This document shows, piece by piece, positions 45,301-53,688 of a stretch of 64,000 bases of DNA. Position 1 is the stretch's first letter. Each line of letters starts with the position of its first letter. The notes under the pieces are model-generated. The model searched no databases. It saw only the letters and a program-made list of their open reading frames with translations, and was not told where the DNA came from. Source of the stretch: UBA3700 sp964478025 (GTDB taxonomy: Bacteria > Bacillota > Clostridia > Christensenellales > UBA3700); the NCBI GenBank assembly GCA_964478025.1, contig CAYZGK010000006.1:15251-79250 (forward strand), read 5' to 3'. Position numbers and translations under genes: made by a program.

Positions 45301-46224
45301 TATACCTTTTTCAAGATATGAAGAACCTGATGGAGCAGATGTAGCACCTGAACCAGCGGCTCCTGTAAATTGTGATGGAGTATATGGAAGTGATGCAGTT
45401 GATGATACATAGTTGAAGTTATGATCTGGTTGATTCATATCATACTTTGCAACTGTACTTGAAACTGTAACTTCATTATATTGTTCAGCAGCAGTTTTAC
45501 CACCTTCGATATCTTCAAGCTTTGTTAAAGATACTGAATCAAAGAAGGCATAACCTGAAGTCATATGACCTGTTGATTTATTTCCATCACCTAATCCTAA
45601 AGATAGAGTGATTGAAGAACTTTCTGATGAGCCTTTTAAGTATACATTATATTCTTGCCATCCAGCATTTTGTGTAGAATCTGTTTTAATAGCAGTAAAT
45701 GCAACATATGCATCACCAGTTACATATGCGTAAGCACCAATTTCATTATCAGTATCGCTACCTGAAATGTTAGATGTCTTTACATAGAATTTTAAAACGT
45801 AATATGAGTTTTTATCTATTGTTGCTGATGATGATTTATAGTAATAAGCAGTAGCGGTTTTGTTATAAATCATTAAGATTTTGTTGTCGTCTCCAACTTT
45901 ACTTGGATTACCATTATAGTCATAATCGCTATTTGACATTTTACTTACATCAATAACACCGGCTTTTTCTACATCTGGTGTTTTAGTAGAAGAAGATGTG
46001 CTTCCTGCTGTACCTGTCCAATCTTCTGGAGATTGTGGATATGAAGCAGTAGAATCTGTTACAAAATTAAAATTACCATTAGTAAATAATAAATCAGATT
46101 CGTCAATGTCTTCGTCTGTTGTTGTATCCTCTTTTTTGTCAGAACATGCAAAAGCACAAACTGTCATGCAAATGCAAAGTACTACTACAATTAGAGAATA
46201 AAGAATTCTTTTTTTCTTTTCCAT
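42382..46224 (-). CDS. Giant repeat-containing surface lipoprotein with C-terminal membrane helix
   Basis: A 1280-residue exported protein. A lipoprotein signal ends in AFAC (Cys27), followed by an acidic linker. The body consists of at least four diverged repeats of roughly 200 residues: a short NxNFxxV start, a PxxWTGxxGS-type segment, GIxDxS, (M/L)xIYNKxxTAYxYxS and YYxxxxYxKT. They look like jelly-roll carbohydrate- or ligand-binding modules. A run of 14 Glu precedes a transmembrane helix (about 1225-1250) and a very basic tail. Having both a lipid anchor and a C-terminal helix would tether both ends to the membrane. It is Ser/Thr-rich, with very few Cys. A sugar- or host-binding role is inference. 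AGGTGG precedes the ATG. Confidence 0.85.
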   Translation of the reverse strand: MEKKKRILYSLIVVVLCICMTVCAFACSDKKEDTTTDEDIDESDLLFTNGNFNFVTDSTASYPQSPEDWTGTAGSTSSSTKTPDVEKAGVIDVSKMSNSDYDYNGNPSKVGDDNKILMIYNKTATAYYYKSSSATIDKNSYYVLKFYVKTSNISGSDTDNEIGAYAYVTGDAYVAFTAIKTDSTQNAGWQEYNVYLKGSSESSSITLSLGLGDGNKSTGHMTSGYAFFDSVSLTKLEDIEGGKTAAEQYNEVTVSSTVAKYDMNQPDHNFNYVSSTASLPYTPSQFTGAAGSGATSAPSGSSYLEKGILDISAAKGSYSFSSITSTVTKVSDDITSVKDDLGDRMLYIYNKQDTAYSYTSNDAMVVKVGKYYKVTVYAKTYLTKGSAFIKIKNGSDTYIEVPVDTNGSWEAISMYLRGNQYEENSFNIELGLGQGGKESTTLACGLAFFDCLTYEEIDEATYNAADASLQKSFYTDEASATPISLSKLSSTLYEDAFLNNDGTAKYTTTEVSTAEIANTSVEALNITNSRATAYSMSTIAKTAKDADTADLTNKELIKIAPNKAYLISFYAKTENVASSSNATIKFSVFDPDYESNYDSSKTTAITISVNSEKLEDYILENNNGYTRFCAYVLGDAINTKYLSLDIEFGTGTSSTVDSTLVAGKLSIANLKILDVDYDTFKAATTGTTVYSYTFSSSSSNGISSNGCFTNIDTASTNSLYTTGSAWDANGKLVGTAVPSSWTITDESVLTQKGGASTAGAVSINNYADMTTYISGNVTEGLDANYDVEENPNILMIHSNNLKSLGYKSTTITLSANSYYLISVYARVTEGAFSINVAPSGATENNQGLTTYSSSTVGTTWNQYLYLIKTGFVSQTITVTLYAGSPAQAAATTDTAFFTLATYSSIDEDVYNAMSESDKDLITKRTTKKEWYTDTMDNYSSSTTSLFTPSNWTGAKVDSSSSSDDDDLAAGIFNQVNGNWDLLDIDADKDAIAKTIFGTDPVKEDVGDSVLVIYNKELTTYSYSSSSITLEAGKYYKVSVDVLTKDVKYITEADVDEDDSDYDSYKNKNLIDSATLTLKVNNKSYSFGKATEKEVSSTATTEEIEEYNLAKARTVNNTEWTTYTWYIALDEEITDSVSATLTMSVGGKNVSYWASGYLFMDNFLAQEMTEADFTAAAKEEDYAVKEDHTYNDVVKNNYKITYTSEDASAEEEEEEEEEEEEEETKENNLLWLYITSGTIGGIIVIVLIIYFIKKYAPKKKKTFKKSKASTSNDNSRDKFKD
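42559..42600 (-). repeat. GAA/GAG microsatellite encoding 14 Glu
   Basis: An uninterrupted run of TTC/CTC triplets on the plus strand encodes a poly-Glu spacer before the transmembrane helix. Length changes by whole codons would stay in frame and alter only the spacer. Confidence 0.9.
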
Positions 46225-46518
46225 TTGACCACCTAAATATTTAATATATTTTCTTTATTTATAAAATAAATCTTTTTAATTATATACAATGAATACTTAA
46301 AACGCAATAAAAGAAAGTAAATTACACTATAAAAAACTGATTTTAAAAACTTGAATGCAAAAATTGCTGAAAAAGCAATATAAAATTGTAATTATTCGCA
46401 TATTACTGTCTCTTTTGGTGTATTATTTTCAAGAACTCAAAGTAAAAAATATGAAAAATCTTAAAATTTACAAAAAATTGTTCTTAAATTTTAAGAAAGA
46501 TTTTACATGAATAGGGGA
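46225..46518. other. Intergenic region between the lipoprotein and ttcA genes
   Basis: No gene seen. It holds the lipoprotein promoter (listed separately). The segment from 46310 to 46518 is AT-rich without any further signal I can support. Confidence 0.6.
46279..46307 (-). promoter_or_regulatory. Promoter of the large lipoprotein gene
   Basis: On the minus strand TTGCGT (46302-46307), 17 bp, TATAAT (46279-46284), about 55 bp upstream of the ATG. Confidence 0.75.
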
Positions 46519-47295
46519 TTAATTTTTATCTGACTTATTATCTAAATTATCTTGTTTATCTATTAATTCTAAACTTTTATCCCATAGATTATTTCTCTCT
46601 GGGTGAGTTATAGCTCTAAACATTCTATCTTTGCAAAAACCAAAGTTTTCCTCTATATAGTCTACAAGTTTTTTAGTATCCTCACGTCTTGTGTGTTTGT
46701 CCTCAGGGCATGGATTATGAATAATAGGTAAATTAAGCCTTTTAACGGCACTTTTTATATATTTTTCATCAACATATACAAAAGGTCTAATTAATGTAAT
46801 ATTTGATCTAGACATATAGGTTATTGGTTGAAATGTAGATAACCTTCCTTCATAAATTAAAGATAATAAAAATGTATCTAAAACATCATCTTTATGATGG
46901 CCAAGGGCAAGCTTATTACAGCCATTTTTTACGGCTATATCACTTAAGGCTCCACGTCTCATTTTTGCACAAAGCGAGCATGGATTACTTTCTTTTCTTA
47001 TATCAAAAACAATCTCTTTTATATCTGTTTTTTCAATAATTAATTCAACATCTAAATCATTGCAATATTTAATACAGGCATCTACCTCATTTTGGTCAAC
47101 GCCATCAAATCCAATATTGATGTTTATTCCAACCAAATCAAACTTTTGTGGTGAAAATTTTTTATACATGGCAAGGGCTGTAAGTAGGGCAATAGAATCT
47201 TTGCCACCAGAGATGCCAACAGCGATTTTATCGCCGTCTTGAATCATATTAAAATCATTAACTGCTTGACGTAATTGAGATAGTATTTTTTGCAT
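46519..47295 (-). CDS. ttcA: TtcA-type tRNA thiolation enzyme (PP-loop ATPase)
   Basis: An adenylating PP-loop enzyme of the TtcA/TtuA class that puts sulfur into tRNA (s2C32 in the model enzyme). It shows the PP-loop ISGGKDSIALL, a CSLC pair for the iron-sulfur cluster (NPCSLCAKMRRGAL), LALGHHKDDVLDTFLLSL, IRPFVYVDEK and a further Cys in NPCPEDKHTRRE. Length 258 is right for the bacterial form. The exact modified base is inferred from family. It is divergent from the prmA operon. Confidence 0.9.
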   Translation of the reverse strand: MQKILSQLRQAVNDFNMIQDGDKIAVGISGGKDSIALLTALAMYKKFSPQKFDLVGININIGFDGVDQNEVDACIKYCNDLDVELIIEKTDIKEIVFDIRKESNPCSLCAKMRRGALSDIAVKNGCNKLALGHHKDDVLDTFLLSLIYEGRLSTFQPITYMSRSNITLIRPFVYVDEKYIKSAVKRLNLPIIHNPCPEDKHTRREDTKKLVDYIEENFGFCKDRMFRAITHPERNNLWDKSLELIDKQDNLDNKSDKN

Positions 47296-47317
47296 ACAAC
47301 TATTTTATTAGATAAAA

Positions 47318-47346
47318 TTGACTATAAGCAAGTAAATATATATAAT
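47318..47346 (+). promoter_or_regulatory. Promoter of the export-protein/prmA operon
   Basis: TTGACT (47318-47323), 17 bp, TATAAT (47341-47346). It lies downstream of a longer in-frame start at 47290, which supports the ATG at 47371 as the true start. Confidence 0.85.
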
Positions 47347-47370
47347 TTAAGCGAATATAAGGAGCTAAAT

Positions 47371-48018
47371 ATGTCTGATGCTATCGTTAATTTTTTCAGA
47401 GATTTAATTGGTAACGACTACATTACTGTTTTTATTGTTTCAATGATTCCATTCGTTGAAGTTAGAGGATCTATTCCAATTGCTATTGCAATGGGAATGA
47501 ATGCATTTGCTGCCCTTGGCCTTGCATTTTTAGGTTCAGCTATTATGTGTCCTATTGTACTTGCAATTTTAAGACCTATACTTAATTGGCTTAAAAAGTT
47601 TAAAGTATTTAGAAATTTAGTTGAGGCAGTTGAGGATGGCTTTAAATCTAAGGCAAAAGGTGTTAGCGATAAGGCAGAGAAGTTTGATAAATCTCAAATT
47701 GAAAGACGTAAAATGTTAGGACTTTGGAGCTTTGTTGCAGTACCAGTTCCTATGACTGGTGTTTGGACAGGAACGGCTGTTGGTGCCTTTGTTGAACTTT
47801 CATTTTTAAAGACAGTTTTAGTTGTTGTATCGGGTGATTTAGTAGCTTGTATTATTATGACATTGCTTTCAGTTTTTTGTGCAAAATATATTGATATAAT
47901 TCTTTATATAGTATTTGCAATTGTAATTGTTGCAATAATTTATTTCATTGTAAGAGTTATTGTTAAAGCTGTTAAAAAGAGTAAAGAAGAGAAAAATATT
48001 ACTAATGAACAACAATAA
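47371..48018 (+). CDS. Small multidrug export-type membrane protein (COG2426)
   Basis: A 215-residue integral membrane protein of the Sm_multidrug_ex family with the marks FIVSMIPFVEVRGSIPIAIAMGM, GLAFLGSAIMCP, and VPVPMTGVWTGTAVGAFVEL, four to five transmembrane helices and a Lys-rich cytoplasmic tail. The family name is historical and transport has not been shown for most members. The start is set by AAGGAG at 47359 and the promoter just upstream. It overlaps prmA by 14 bp. Confidence 0.88.
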   Translation: MSDAIVNFFRDLIGNDYITVFIVSMIPFVEVRGSIPIAIAMGMNAFAALGLAFLGSAIMCPIVLAILRPILNWLKKFKVFRNLVEAVEDGFKSKAKGVSDKAEKFDKSQIERRKMLGLWSFVAVPVPMTGVWTGTAVGAFVELSFLKTVLVVVSGDLVACIIMTLLSVFCAKYIDIILYIVFAIVIVAIIYFIVRVIVKAVKKSKEEKNITNEQQ

Positions 48019-48886
48019 TTGTGTAAATGAAATTTCAATAGAAACAACGACTTTAGCTGAGGATATAGTTGCAGATATTTTAAATGATTTATTTCCTGGC
48101 GGAGTTTGCATGGAAGAAAATGAAGATACATGCATACTTAAGGCTTATACAAGTAAAAGTGAAAAAGAAATTAAAAAAGATTTAGATAGCTCTTTAAATT
48201 TGCTTAGGAAAAACTCAGAGTTTAATGTTGGAAGCCTTTTATATAAGATAAATACTGTTAATCCAGATTTATGGTTTGATGAATGGAAAAAAGGATATGA
48301 CATTATAAAGGAAGGAGATATAGTTATAGTTCCTGCATGGATGGAATATGATAAAAAAGATAACGAAAAAGTTATTAAAATTGATCCAAATAAATCTTTT
48401 GGCTCTGGTCAACATGAAAGTACTAAGATGTGTTTATCTTTAATTCAAGGTCTTGATTTAAAGGATAAAAAGATAGTAGATATAGGAACAGGATCTGGAA
48501 TACTTGCTCTTGCTAGTGCAGCAATTGGCGCTAAAGATATAGAGGCTTATGATATTGATGATACTGCTATAAATGCTGCTAAAGAAAATGTAAAAATAAA
48601 TGGATTTTCTAAATACATAACGGTAGATAATTCAAATATACTTGATAGCGTCACAGGGAAATTCGATATAGTTTTAGCTAACATTACATCAGAAGTGTTA
48701 AAAGCTTTAGCTAAAGACTTAAAAAGATATTTAAATAAAAATGGAATCATAATAATAAGTGGCATATTAACATCGCTAGAGAGCGAGGTTATAGATGTAT
48801 ATAAAAGTCTTGGCTTTAAAATTATACAAAGATTAAATTTAGGAGAATGGGTAGCCTTTGAGTTATCTTTAGATTATGGAAATTAG
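48005..48886 (+). CDS. prmA: Ribosomal protein L11 methyltransferase
   Basis: Trimethylates lysines and the N-terminus of L11. The substrate-binding N-terminal domain (about 1-100) is followed by the methyltransferase fold with FGSGQHESTKMCL, motif I VDIGTGSGILALA, AYDIDDTAINAAKEN and LANITSEVLKAL. Length 293. The ATG at 48005 (MNNNNCVNEIS) is chosen over an upstream in-frame ATG inside the previous gene. It overlaps rsmE by 11 bp, as is usual in Bacillota. Confidence 0.95.
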   Translation: MNNNNCVNEISIETTTLAEDIVADILNDLFPGGVCMEENEDTCILKAYTSKSEKEIKKDLDSSLNLLRKNSEFNVGSLLYKINTVNPDLWFDEWKKGYDIIKEGDIVIVPAWMEYDKKDNEKVIKIDPNKSFGSGQHESTKMCLSLIQGLDLKDKKIVDIGTGSGILALASAAIGAKDIEAYDIDDTAINAAKENVKINGFSKYITVDNSNILDSVTGKFDIVLANITSEVLKALAKDLKRYLNKNGIIIISGILTSLESEVIDVYKSLGFKIIQRLNLGEWVAFELSLDYGN

Positions 48887-49604
48887 AAGATTTTTTGTGC
48901 CTAATGAGGCAGCATACGATAATAAGATAATAATTGAAGGCGAGCAGTTTACTCACATGGTTAAGGTGTTAAGATATAAGGTGGGCTATGAGCTTATAAT
49001 ATGTCTTAATGATGGTCTTGATTATAAATGTACACTAATGAAAATAAATAAAGATTCAGCAGAGGCTAGAATTGATGTGGTTGAGAGAAATGAATCAATG
49101 CCAAGTTGCAACATAACATTATACCAAGCACTTCCAAAGGGAGATAAATTAGATTTAATTACTCAAAAGTGCGTAGAGCTTGGAGTGTATAAGATTCAAC
49201 CATTTTTATCTAAATATACAAATGAAACAAAATTTAATAAACAAAGACTAGAAAAAATAGGTCAAGAGGCTTGTAAACAATGTGGAAGAGCAAAACTTCC
49301 TGTAATTGGTGATTTAAAGACTTTTGATGAAATTATAGAAGAAGCAAAAAATGAAGAGATTTTAATAATGCCTTACGAACATGCACAAGTTGGAAAACTT
49401 TCAAATATTAAGGGAATAAAGAGTGCAAAAAGCATAGGAATTATTATTGGATCTGAAGGCGGCTTTTCAGAAGATGAGGTAGAAAGAGCCAAGAAAAATA
49501 AGGCTAAGATTATATCTCTTGGTAAAAGAATATTAAGATGCGAAACAGCAGCAATTGTTGCTCAAACGCTTGTTATGTATACAATAGGTGAATTATCTAG
49601 ATGA
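48876..49604 (+). CDS. rsmE: 16S rRNA m3U1498 methyltransferase
   Basis: A SPOUT-class RNA methyltransferase of 242 residues. It shows RRFFV near the start, the PUA-like N-terminal part (GEQFTHMVKVLRYKVG), QALPKGDKLDLITQKCVELGV, the SAM knot IIIGSEGGFSEDEV and SLGKRILRCETAAIVA. It stops on TGA overlapping the ATG of mtaB by 4 bp. This clean family-length TGA stop shows that TGA is not recoded here. Confidence 0.95.
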   Translation: MEIRRFFVPNEAAYDNKIIIEGEQFTHMVKVLRYKVGYELIICLNDGLDYKCTLMKINKDSAEARIDVVERNESMPSCNITLYQALPKGDKLDLITQKCVELGVYKIQPFLSKYTNETKFNKQRLEKIGQEACKQCGRAKLPVIGDLKTFDEIIEEAKNEEILIMPYEHAQVGKLSNIKGIKSAKSIGIIIGSEGGFSEDEVERAKKNKAKIISLGKRILRCETAAIVAQTLVMYTIGELSR

Positions 49605-50845
49605 AAGTAGTTGTATATAATTTAGGATGTAAAGTTAATCAATATGAGTGCGACTCAATGGTAGGAGTACTTCGTGAAAAAGGATACGAAGTTTCTGAAA
49701 AATTAGAGTGTGCGGATATTTACATTTTAAATACTTGTGCCGTTACTAATGAAGCTGAGAGAAAATCTAGACAATGTGTAGAAAGATGCTTAAAGTTAAA
49801 TAAAAATGCAGACATCTATGTTTGTGGATGTGCCTCTGAACATAATGCAACTCAATTTATATCTAAAGATGGTGTAAAGTATGTAATTGGAACTGCAAAT
49901 AAAATGGACCTTATTAATTCTTTTGAAAATAGGGGCGTAAAGATTGATCCAATTTCAAATAAATATGAAGATACATTTTCATCAATTGTTGAAAGAACAA
50001 GAGCTTATGTAAAGGTGCAAGATGGCTGTAATAAGTTTTGTTCCTATTGTTTAATTCCCTTTGTTAGAGGAAGATCAAGAAGTAGAGAAATAAATGCTAT
50101 AGTTTGTGAATGTGAAAAACTAAGTAAATTTACAAAAGAAATTGTAATAACGGGGGTTGATTTATCTGACTATGGAAAAGATATAGGAACGGATTTTACA
50201 ACACTTATAAAGGCACTTTGCAATATAAATTGTAGAATAAGACTAGGTTCTCTTGAGATGAATATAATAACAGAAGAATTGCTTCAAGCCTTATCTAATT
50301 TAAAAGCTTTTTGTCCACATTTTCACCTATCTTTACAAAGTGGAGACGATGCTGTTTTAAAGGCAATGAATAGACACTATACAACAGAAAGTTTTTTACA
50401 TGAAGTGGAATTAATTAGAAAATATTTTCCAAATGCTGGAATTACAACAGATCTTATTTGTGGATTCCCTGGTGAGAGTGAGGAAAATTTCAATAATACT
50501 TTAAAATTTTTAGAGACAGCAAAGTTTTCTCAAGTGCATATATTCCCATATAGTAAAAGAGAAGGAACGGTTGCAGCTAAGATGAAACAAGTACTTGGTG
50601 ATGTATCTAAAGATAGATGTAGACGCGCAGAAATTGTTGCTCATAAGACAAAAATAGAATACTTGCAAAGTATGATAGGTAAAAAACTTGAAGTGTTTAT
50701 TGAAGAAAAAGAAGGCGAATATTTTGCAGGTTATTCAAGAGAATATATAAGAGTAAAAGTAAAAGATGTTAAGGAAGATGAAATTGTAAATGTTATTGCA
50801 GATGTTTTAGATGGTGATACTATAATAGGAAAGGAGATAAATTAA
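49601..50845 (+). CDS. mtaB: tRNA t6A37 methylthiotransferase MtaB
   Basis: A radical-SAM enzyme that adds a methylthio group to t6A37 of ANN-reading tRNAs. The 414 residues have the UPF0004 N-terminal domain with cluster cysteines (LGCKVNQYECD, NTCAVTNEAERKSRQ, VCGCASE), the radical-SAM CNKFCSYCLIPFVRGRSRSRE, and a short TRAM-like C-terminus. The N-terminal KVNQYE favours MtaB over MiaB or RimO. It overlaps rsmE by 4 bp and precedes hinT by one base. Confidence 0.94.
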   Translation: MKVVVYNLGCKVNQYECDSMVGVLREKGYEVSEKLECADIYILNTCAVTNEAERKSRQCVERCLKLNKNADIYVCGCASEHNATQFISKDGVKYVIGTANKMDLINSFENRGVKIDPISNKYEDTFSSIVERTRAYVKVQDGCNKFCSYCLIPFVRGRSRSREINAIVCECEKLSKFTKEIVITGVDLSDYGKDIGTDFTTLIKALCNINCRIRLGSLEMNIITEELLQALSNLKAFCPHFHLSLQSGDDAVLKAMNRHYTTESFLHEVELIRKYFPNAGITTDLICGFPGESEENFNNTLKFLETAKFSQVHIFPYSKREGTVAAKMKQVLGDVSKDRCRRAEIVAHKTKIEYLQSMIGKKLEVFIEEKEGEYFAGYSREYIRVKVKDVKEDEIVNVIADVLDGDTIIGKEIN

Positions 50846-50846
50846 A

Positions 50847-51191
50847 ATGTGTGATTGTATTTTTTGTAAAATGGTAAAGGGAGAAATTCCTACAAACAAA
50901 TTATATGAAGATGAGGATTTTATTGTAATTAAAGATATTAATCCAAAGCCAAAAATTCATTATTTATTAATACCAAAAGAACACTATAAGGATTTAACAG
51001 AATTAACAGAAGAAAGAGCAGCAAAACTTGGTAAAGGATTAAAGACGCTAGCAAGCCTTGCTGATAATGAACTAAATATGAAAGAAGGATTTAGAGTGGT
51101 TTCAAATAAAGGAAAGTTTGGAACGCAATCTGTTGAACACTTACATTTTCATTTAATAGGTGGAGAACAATTATCTGAAAATATGGGTTAG
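50847..51191 (+). CDS. hinT: HIT-family nucleotide hydrolase (HinT-like)
   Basis: A purine-nucleoside phosphoramidase-like protein of 114 residues with CIFCKMVKGEIPTNKLYEDEDF at the start and the histidine triad HLHFHLIGG near the end. It sits in the usual Bacillota place after mtaB. In many relatives rpsU follows directly; here about 7 kb of other genes intervene. The next gene starts one base after its stop. Confidence 0.95.
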   Translation: MCDCIFCKMVKGEIPTNKLYEDEDFIVIKDINPKPKIHYLLIPKEHYKDLTELTEERAAKLGKGLKTLASLADNELNMKEGFRVVSNKGKFGTQSVEHLHFHLIGGEQLSENMG

Positions 51192-51192
51192 T

Positions 51193-51717
51193 ATGGAAGA
51201 TATTTTAATTCAAAACTTTATTGATATAGTTAAAGAATCCCAAATAAAACTAGGATATAGAGAAGAAAAATTCTCTATGTACTATTTAGTATCCTCTTTA
51301 AATAGATTAATAGATAAAAATCTTTCTAAAAATGAAATGATTGAAATTCTAAAGAATTTAAATTCTCCACTAGGAGTTCTTGATGTTATAGAGGCAGGAG
51401 AGGATAGATTATGTATAACAATATCTAAAGACGGTGTTAGATATGTTCATGAAAATGTAGAGAATAAATTCTTAGAGAAATTAATTGATGTTATTAGAAA
51501 ATATCCAGTATACATTGAAGATATAAAAAAAGTATTTGAGGAATTTTCGAGTGACTATGTTTGTATAGAACAAAAAGACAATGATGAGTTTGAGTATTTA
51601 ATGTACTTTAATGATATAGATATAGACAAATATATTTATTGTATTCATTTTGAAATGCCAGGTATGGCAGATTACCATAGATTTACAAGACAAGAATTTA
51701 AAAAGTTTAATTTTTAA
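51193..51717 (+). CDS. DUF3877-family protein
   Basis: A 174-residue cytoplasmic protein resembling DUF3877 (IKLGYREEKFSMYYLVSSLNRLI, MIEILKNLNSPLGVLDVIEAGEDRLCITISKDGVRYVHEN, YCIHFEMPGMADYHRFTRQEF). Function unknown. The ATG at 51193 lies two bases after the hinT stop and begins the conserved part; an earlier in-frame ATG lies within hinT. It is the last gene before the terminator at 51742. Confidence 0.75.
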   Translation: MEDILIQNFIDIVKESQIKLGYREEKFSMYYLVSSLNRLIDKNLSKNEMIEILKNLNSPLGVLDVIEAGEDRLCITISKDGVRYVHENVENKFLEKLIDVIRKYPVYIEDIKKVFEEFSSDYVCIEQKDNDEFEYLMYFNDIDIDKYIYCIHFEMPGMADYHRFTRQEFKKFNF

Positions 51718-51741
51718 GTAAAAAATATGTAAAAAAATGGC

Positions 51742-51770
51742 ATGTCCCGATAAAGGGGCATATTTTTTTT
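51742..51770 (+). terminator. Intrinsic terminator ending the prmA-hinT operon
   Basis: ATGTCCC (51742-51748) pairs with GGGGCAT (51755-51761, one G-T pair) across GATAAA, followed by eight T. The accessory island begins here. Confidence 0.85.
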
Positions 51771-51849
51771 ATGCATGAAGTAATATAGTAGAACAGCTTG
51801 AAATTATTGAGAAATTTTAAGTGGAAAATAATTTAAAAAGGAGATTAAT

Positions 51850-52722
51850 ATGTCAATAGAAATTAAAGAATTTGTAGAAATAATAGTTGAAACAAGCGCT
51901 GAAAAGTATGAGAAACTATATATAACGGCAAACGATGTTCGTTATATTAATGGCAGTTTTTGTGATAAAGGTGAAAATTATGGAAAAAGTCAAGATATTG
52001 GCTCATGGGATGTCGCAACTTGCTGTGTAGAAAACTTTTCTAAAGCTTTTGAAACCTTATGTCAATATTTATATAAATGTAATAATAACCCAAGTATAAG
52101 GACAAATCAAAAATTCCCTAGAATCATTGTTTTTATGAGGAATGCTTCATTTAATTTTTGTCCAAAAGAACATTCTGAAATTTTAAAAGAAATTTATAAA
52201 ACAATAAAGGAAGTTTTAGAGAAAAATAATAAAAATATGCCTAAATTTTTATTATCTAATAATGATGAAAAGGAGATTAATATGACTGAACAATATGAAA
52301 ATTTTTTAGATATAGAAATACGCCTAAGTGATAAAGGAGGTTCTTCTTTAAGTATTAAATCAAATAGTGTTGTGGATAATAACAATAGTGACTATATAGA
52401 GGTACATGTGATAAGTGAAGGTTATAAAGATGGGCCAAACAATGTATCGGGGTTTATTGATATTAAGCACATAAAAGATTTTTCTAAAGCGTTTGAAAAT
52501 CTATGTCAATATTTATATGAATATAAAGAAAGTTGTGTTAGAAATTTTAATTTACCTCACGCAATAATTTTTACAAGTAATGCTTCTATAGGAGATGCTT
52601 CTATAGGATTTAATTTAGAAGATCGACCTGAAATTTTAAAAGAAATTTATAAAACAATAAAGGAAGTTTTAGAGATGAATAATATAAAGATTCCAGAATT
52701 TCTATTAACATCAAATAATTAA
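51850..52722 (+). CDS. Unknown protein formed by fusion of two tandem paralogues
   Basis: A 290-residue protein whose halves are homologous. Both contain a FSKAFE-x-LCQYLY segment and end in EILKEIYKTIKEVLE-x-NN and a PxFLL tail. The DNA at the join still carries the ribosome site and ATG of a separate second gene (52267-52283, the same AAAAGGAGATTAATATG that precedes the first start), but the stop of the first copy has been lost by a small change (GATGA in place of TAA). The second half may thus be made alone as well as fused. A third relative follows at 52734. No known family recognised. Confidence 0.75.
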   Translation: MSIEIKEFVEIIVETSAEKYEKLYITANDVRYINGSFCDKGENYGKSQDIGSWDVATCCVENFSKAFETLCQYLYKCNNNPSIRTNQKFPRIIVFMRNASFNFCPKEHSEILKEIYKTIKEVLEKNNKNMPKFLLSNNDEKEINMTEQYENFLDIEIRLSDKGGSSLSIKSNSVVDNNNSDYIEVHVISEGYKDGPNNVSGFIDIKHIKDFSKAFENLCQYLYEYKESCVRNFNLPHAIIFTSNASIGDASIGFNLEDRPEILKEIYKTIKEVLEMNNIKIPEFLLTSNN

Positions 52723-52733
52723 AAGGAGAATAC

Positions 52734-53237
52734 ATGGATAATAGTTTAAAAAAGAGAAGTGAAGAAGAAAGACAATATGACGATTATTATGTAGAAGTAT
52801 ATTGGGATATCTTTGAGGATGAAGATGATTTCTTAGGACATGGTACTTTAAAAATAACTTCAAAAAGTATATCGTGTGTGTTTAGTGAAAAAAATGGATT
52901 AAGTCCTATTGAATATGAATGGGTTGATGTAACCTCGGATAAAAGAATTGCATGGGAATATAGATGTAAAAAATATAATTTAAATTATATGTTAAAAGAA
53001 TTATCGGTTTTCTTTAGTTATTATTCACTAAGTGAAAAATTTCATAATTGTCCTGACTGGTATAGATTTAAAATCAATTTACCAAATGATTCATTAGACT
53101 TTAATCCTAAGAAACATCCTGAAATTCTTAATAAAATAAAAAAGTTAATAGCACCTATTATTAGCGAAAGTAAACTTGATTTACCAAAATGTTTTTACCA
53201 CCCTTCTGTACCAGTATGTTCAGAGTTGCCATTTTAA
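52734..53237 (+). CDS. Unknown acidic protein, third member of the local paralogue family
   Basis: A 167-residue protein sharing the NPKKHPEILNKIKKLI-type motif and general layout (YYVEVYWDIFEDEDD, GTLKITSKSISCVF, KELSVFFSYYSL) with both halves of the upstream fusion. No signal peptide or membrane segment. AAAAGGAG precedes the ATG, 11 bp after the fusion gene. Small, acidic, locally multiplied proteins next to restriction systems are often immunity-like; that is only a suggestion here. Confidence 0.65.
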   Translation: MDNSLKKRSEEERQYDDYYVEVYWDIFEDEDDFLGHGTLKITSKSISCVFSEKNGLSPIEYEWVDVTSDKRIAWEYRCKKYNLNYMLKELSVFFSYYSLSEKFHNCPDWYRFKINLPNDSLDFNPKKHPEILNKIKKLIAPIISESKLDLPKCFYHPSVPVCSELPF

Positions 53238-53258
53238 TATAATGAAAGGAGATATTTA

Positions 53259-53537
53259 ATGAAAATAAAAATAGATACAAATAAGTTTTCTGTAAAAACA
53301 AATAAAAATAAAAATGTTAGTTTAGAAGATTTAGTAGATGCCTATACATTAATGATAGCTTATATTCATGCAGAACATAGAAAATCAGTTTTAACTGAAG
53401 ATGAAAAAGAAATTTTACAAGGTGTAATGGATACAGGTACAAAGTTAGCGTTTTTAAGTGATGAAGAAATAAAGGCATATATTAATGATAATGAATTCGA
53501 TGATATATTCAATGAGGAATGTATAGAGGAAGAATAA
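53259..53537 (+). CDS. Small acidic protein, unknown function
   Basis: A 92-residue, mainly helical protein (SLEDLVDAYTLMIAYIHAEHRKSVLTEDEKEILQGVMDTGTKLAFLSDEE) with a strongly acidic end (DDIFNEECIEEE). No family recognised. A good AAAGGAG site lies upstream, and it is the last gene of the small operon that starts at 51850. Confidence 0.6.
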   Translation: MKIKIDTNKFSVKTNKNKNVSLEDLVDAYTLMIAYIHAEHRKSVLTEDEKEILQGVMDTGTKLAFLSDEEIKAYINDNEFDDIFNEECIEEE

Positions 53538-53581
53538 TAATTAAGTTTATTATGTAAATAAAAATTAACTAAAAGGCAATG

Positions 53582-53614
53582 AGGATAGAAGTTGAAAGGT
53601 CTGTCCTTTTTTTT
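53582..53614 (+). terminator. Intrinsic terminator
   Basis: AGGATAGA (53582-53589) pairs with TCTGTCCT (53600-53607, one G-T pair), followed by a run of T. Confidence 0.75.
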
Positions 53615-53688
53615 GATAAAAGCAAAATTTTTAAGTCTGTTTTTTTGTAGTAAATATTGTTATACTGTCTTTAAGGGAGAATTTATAT

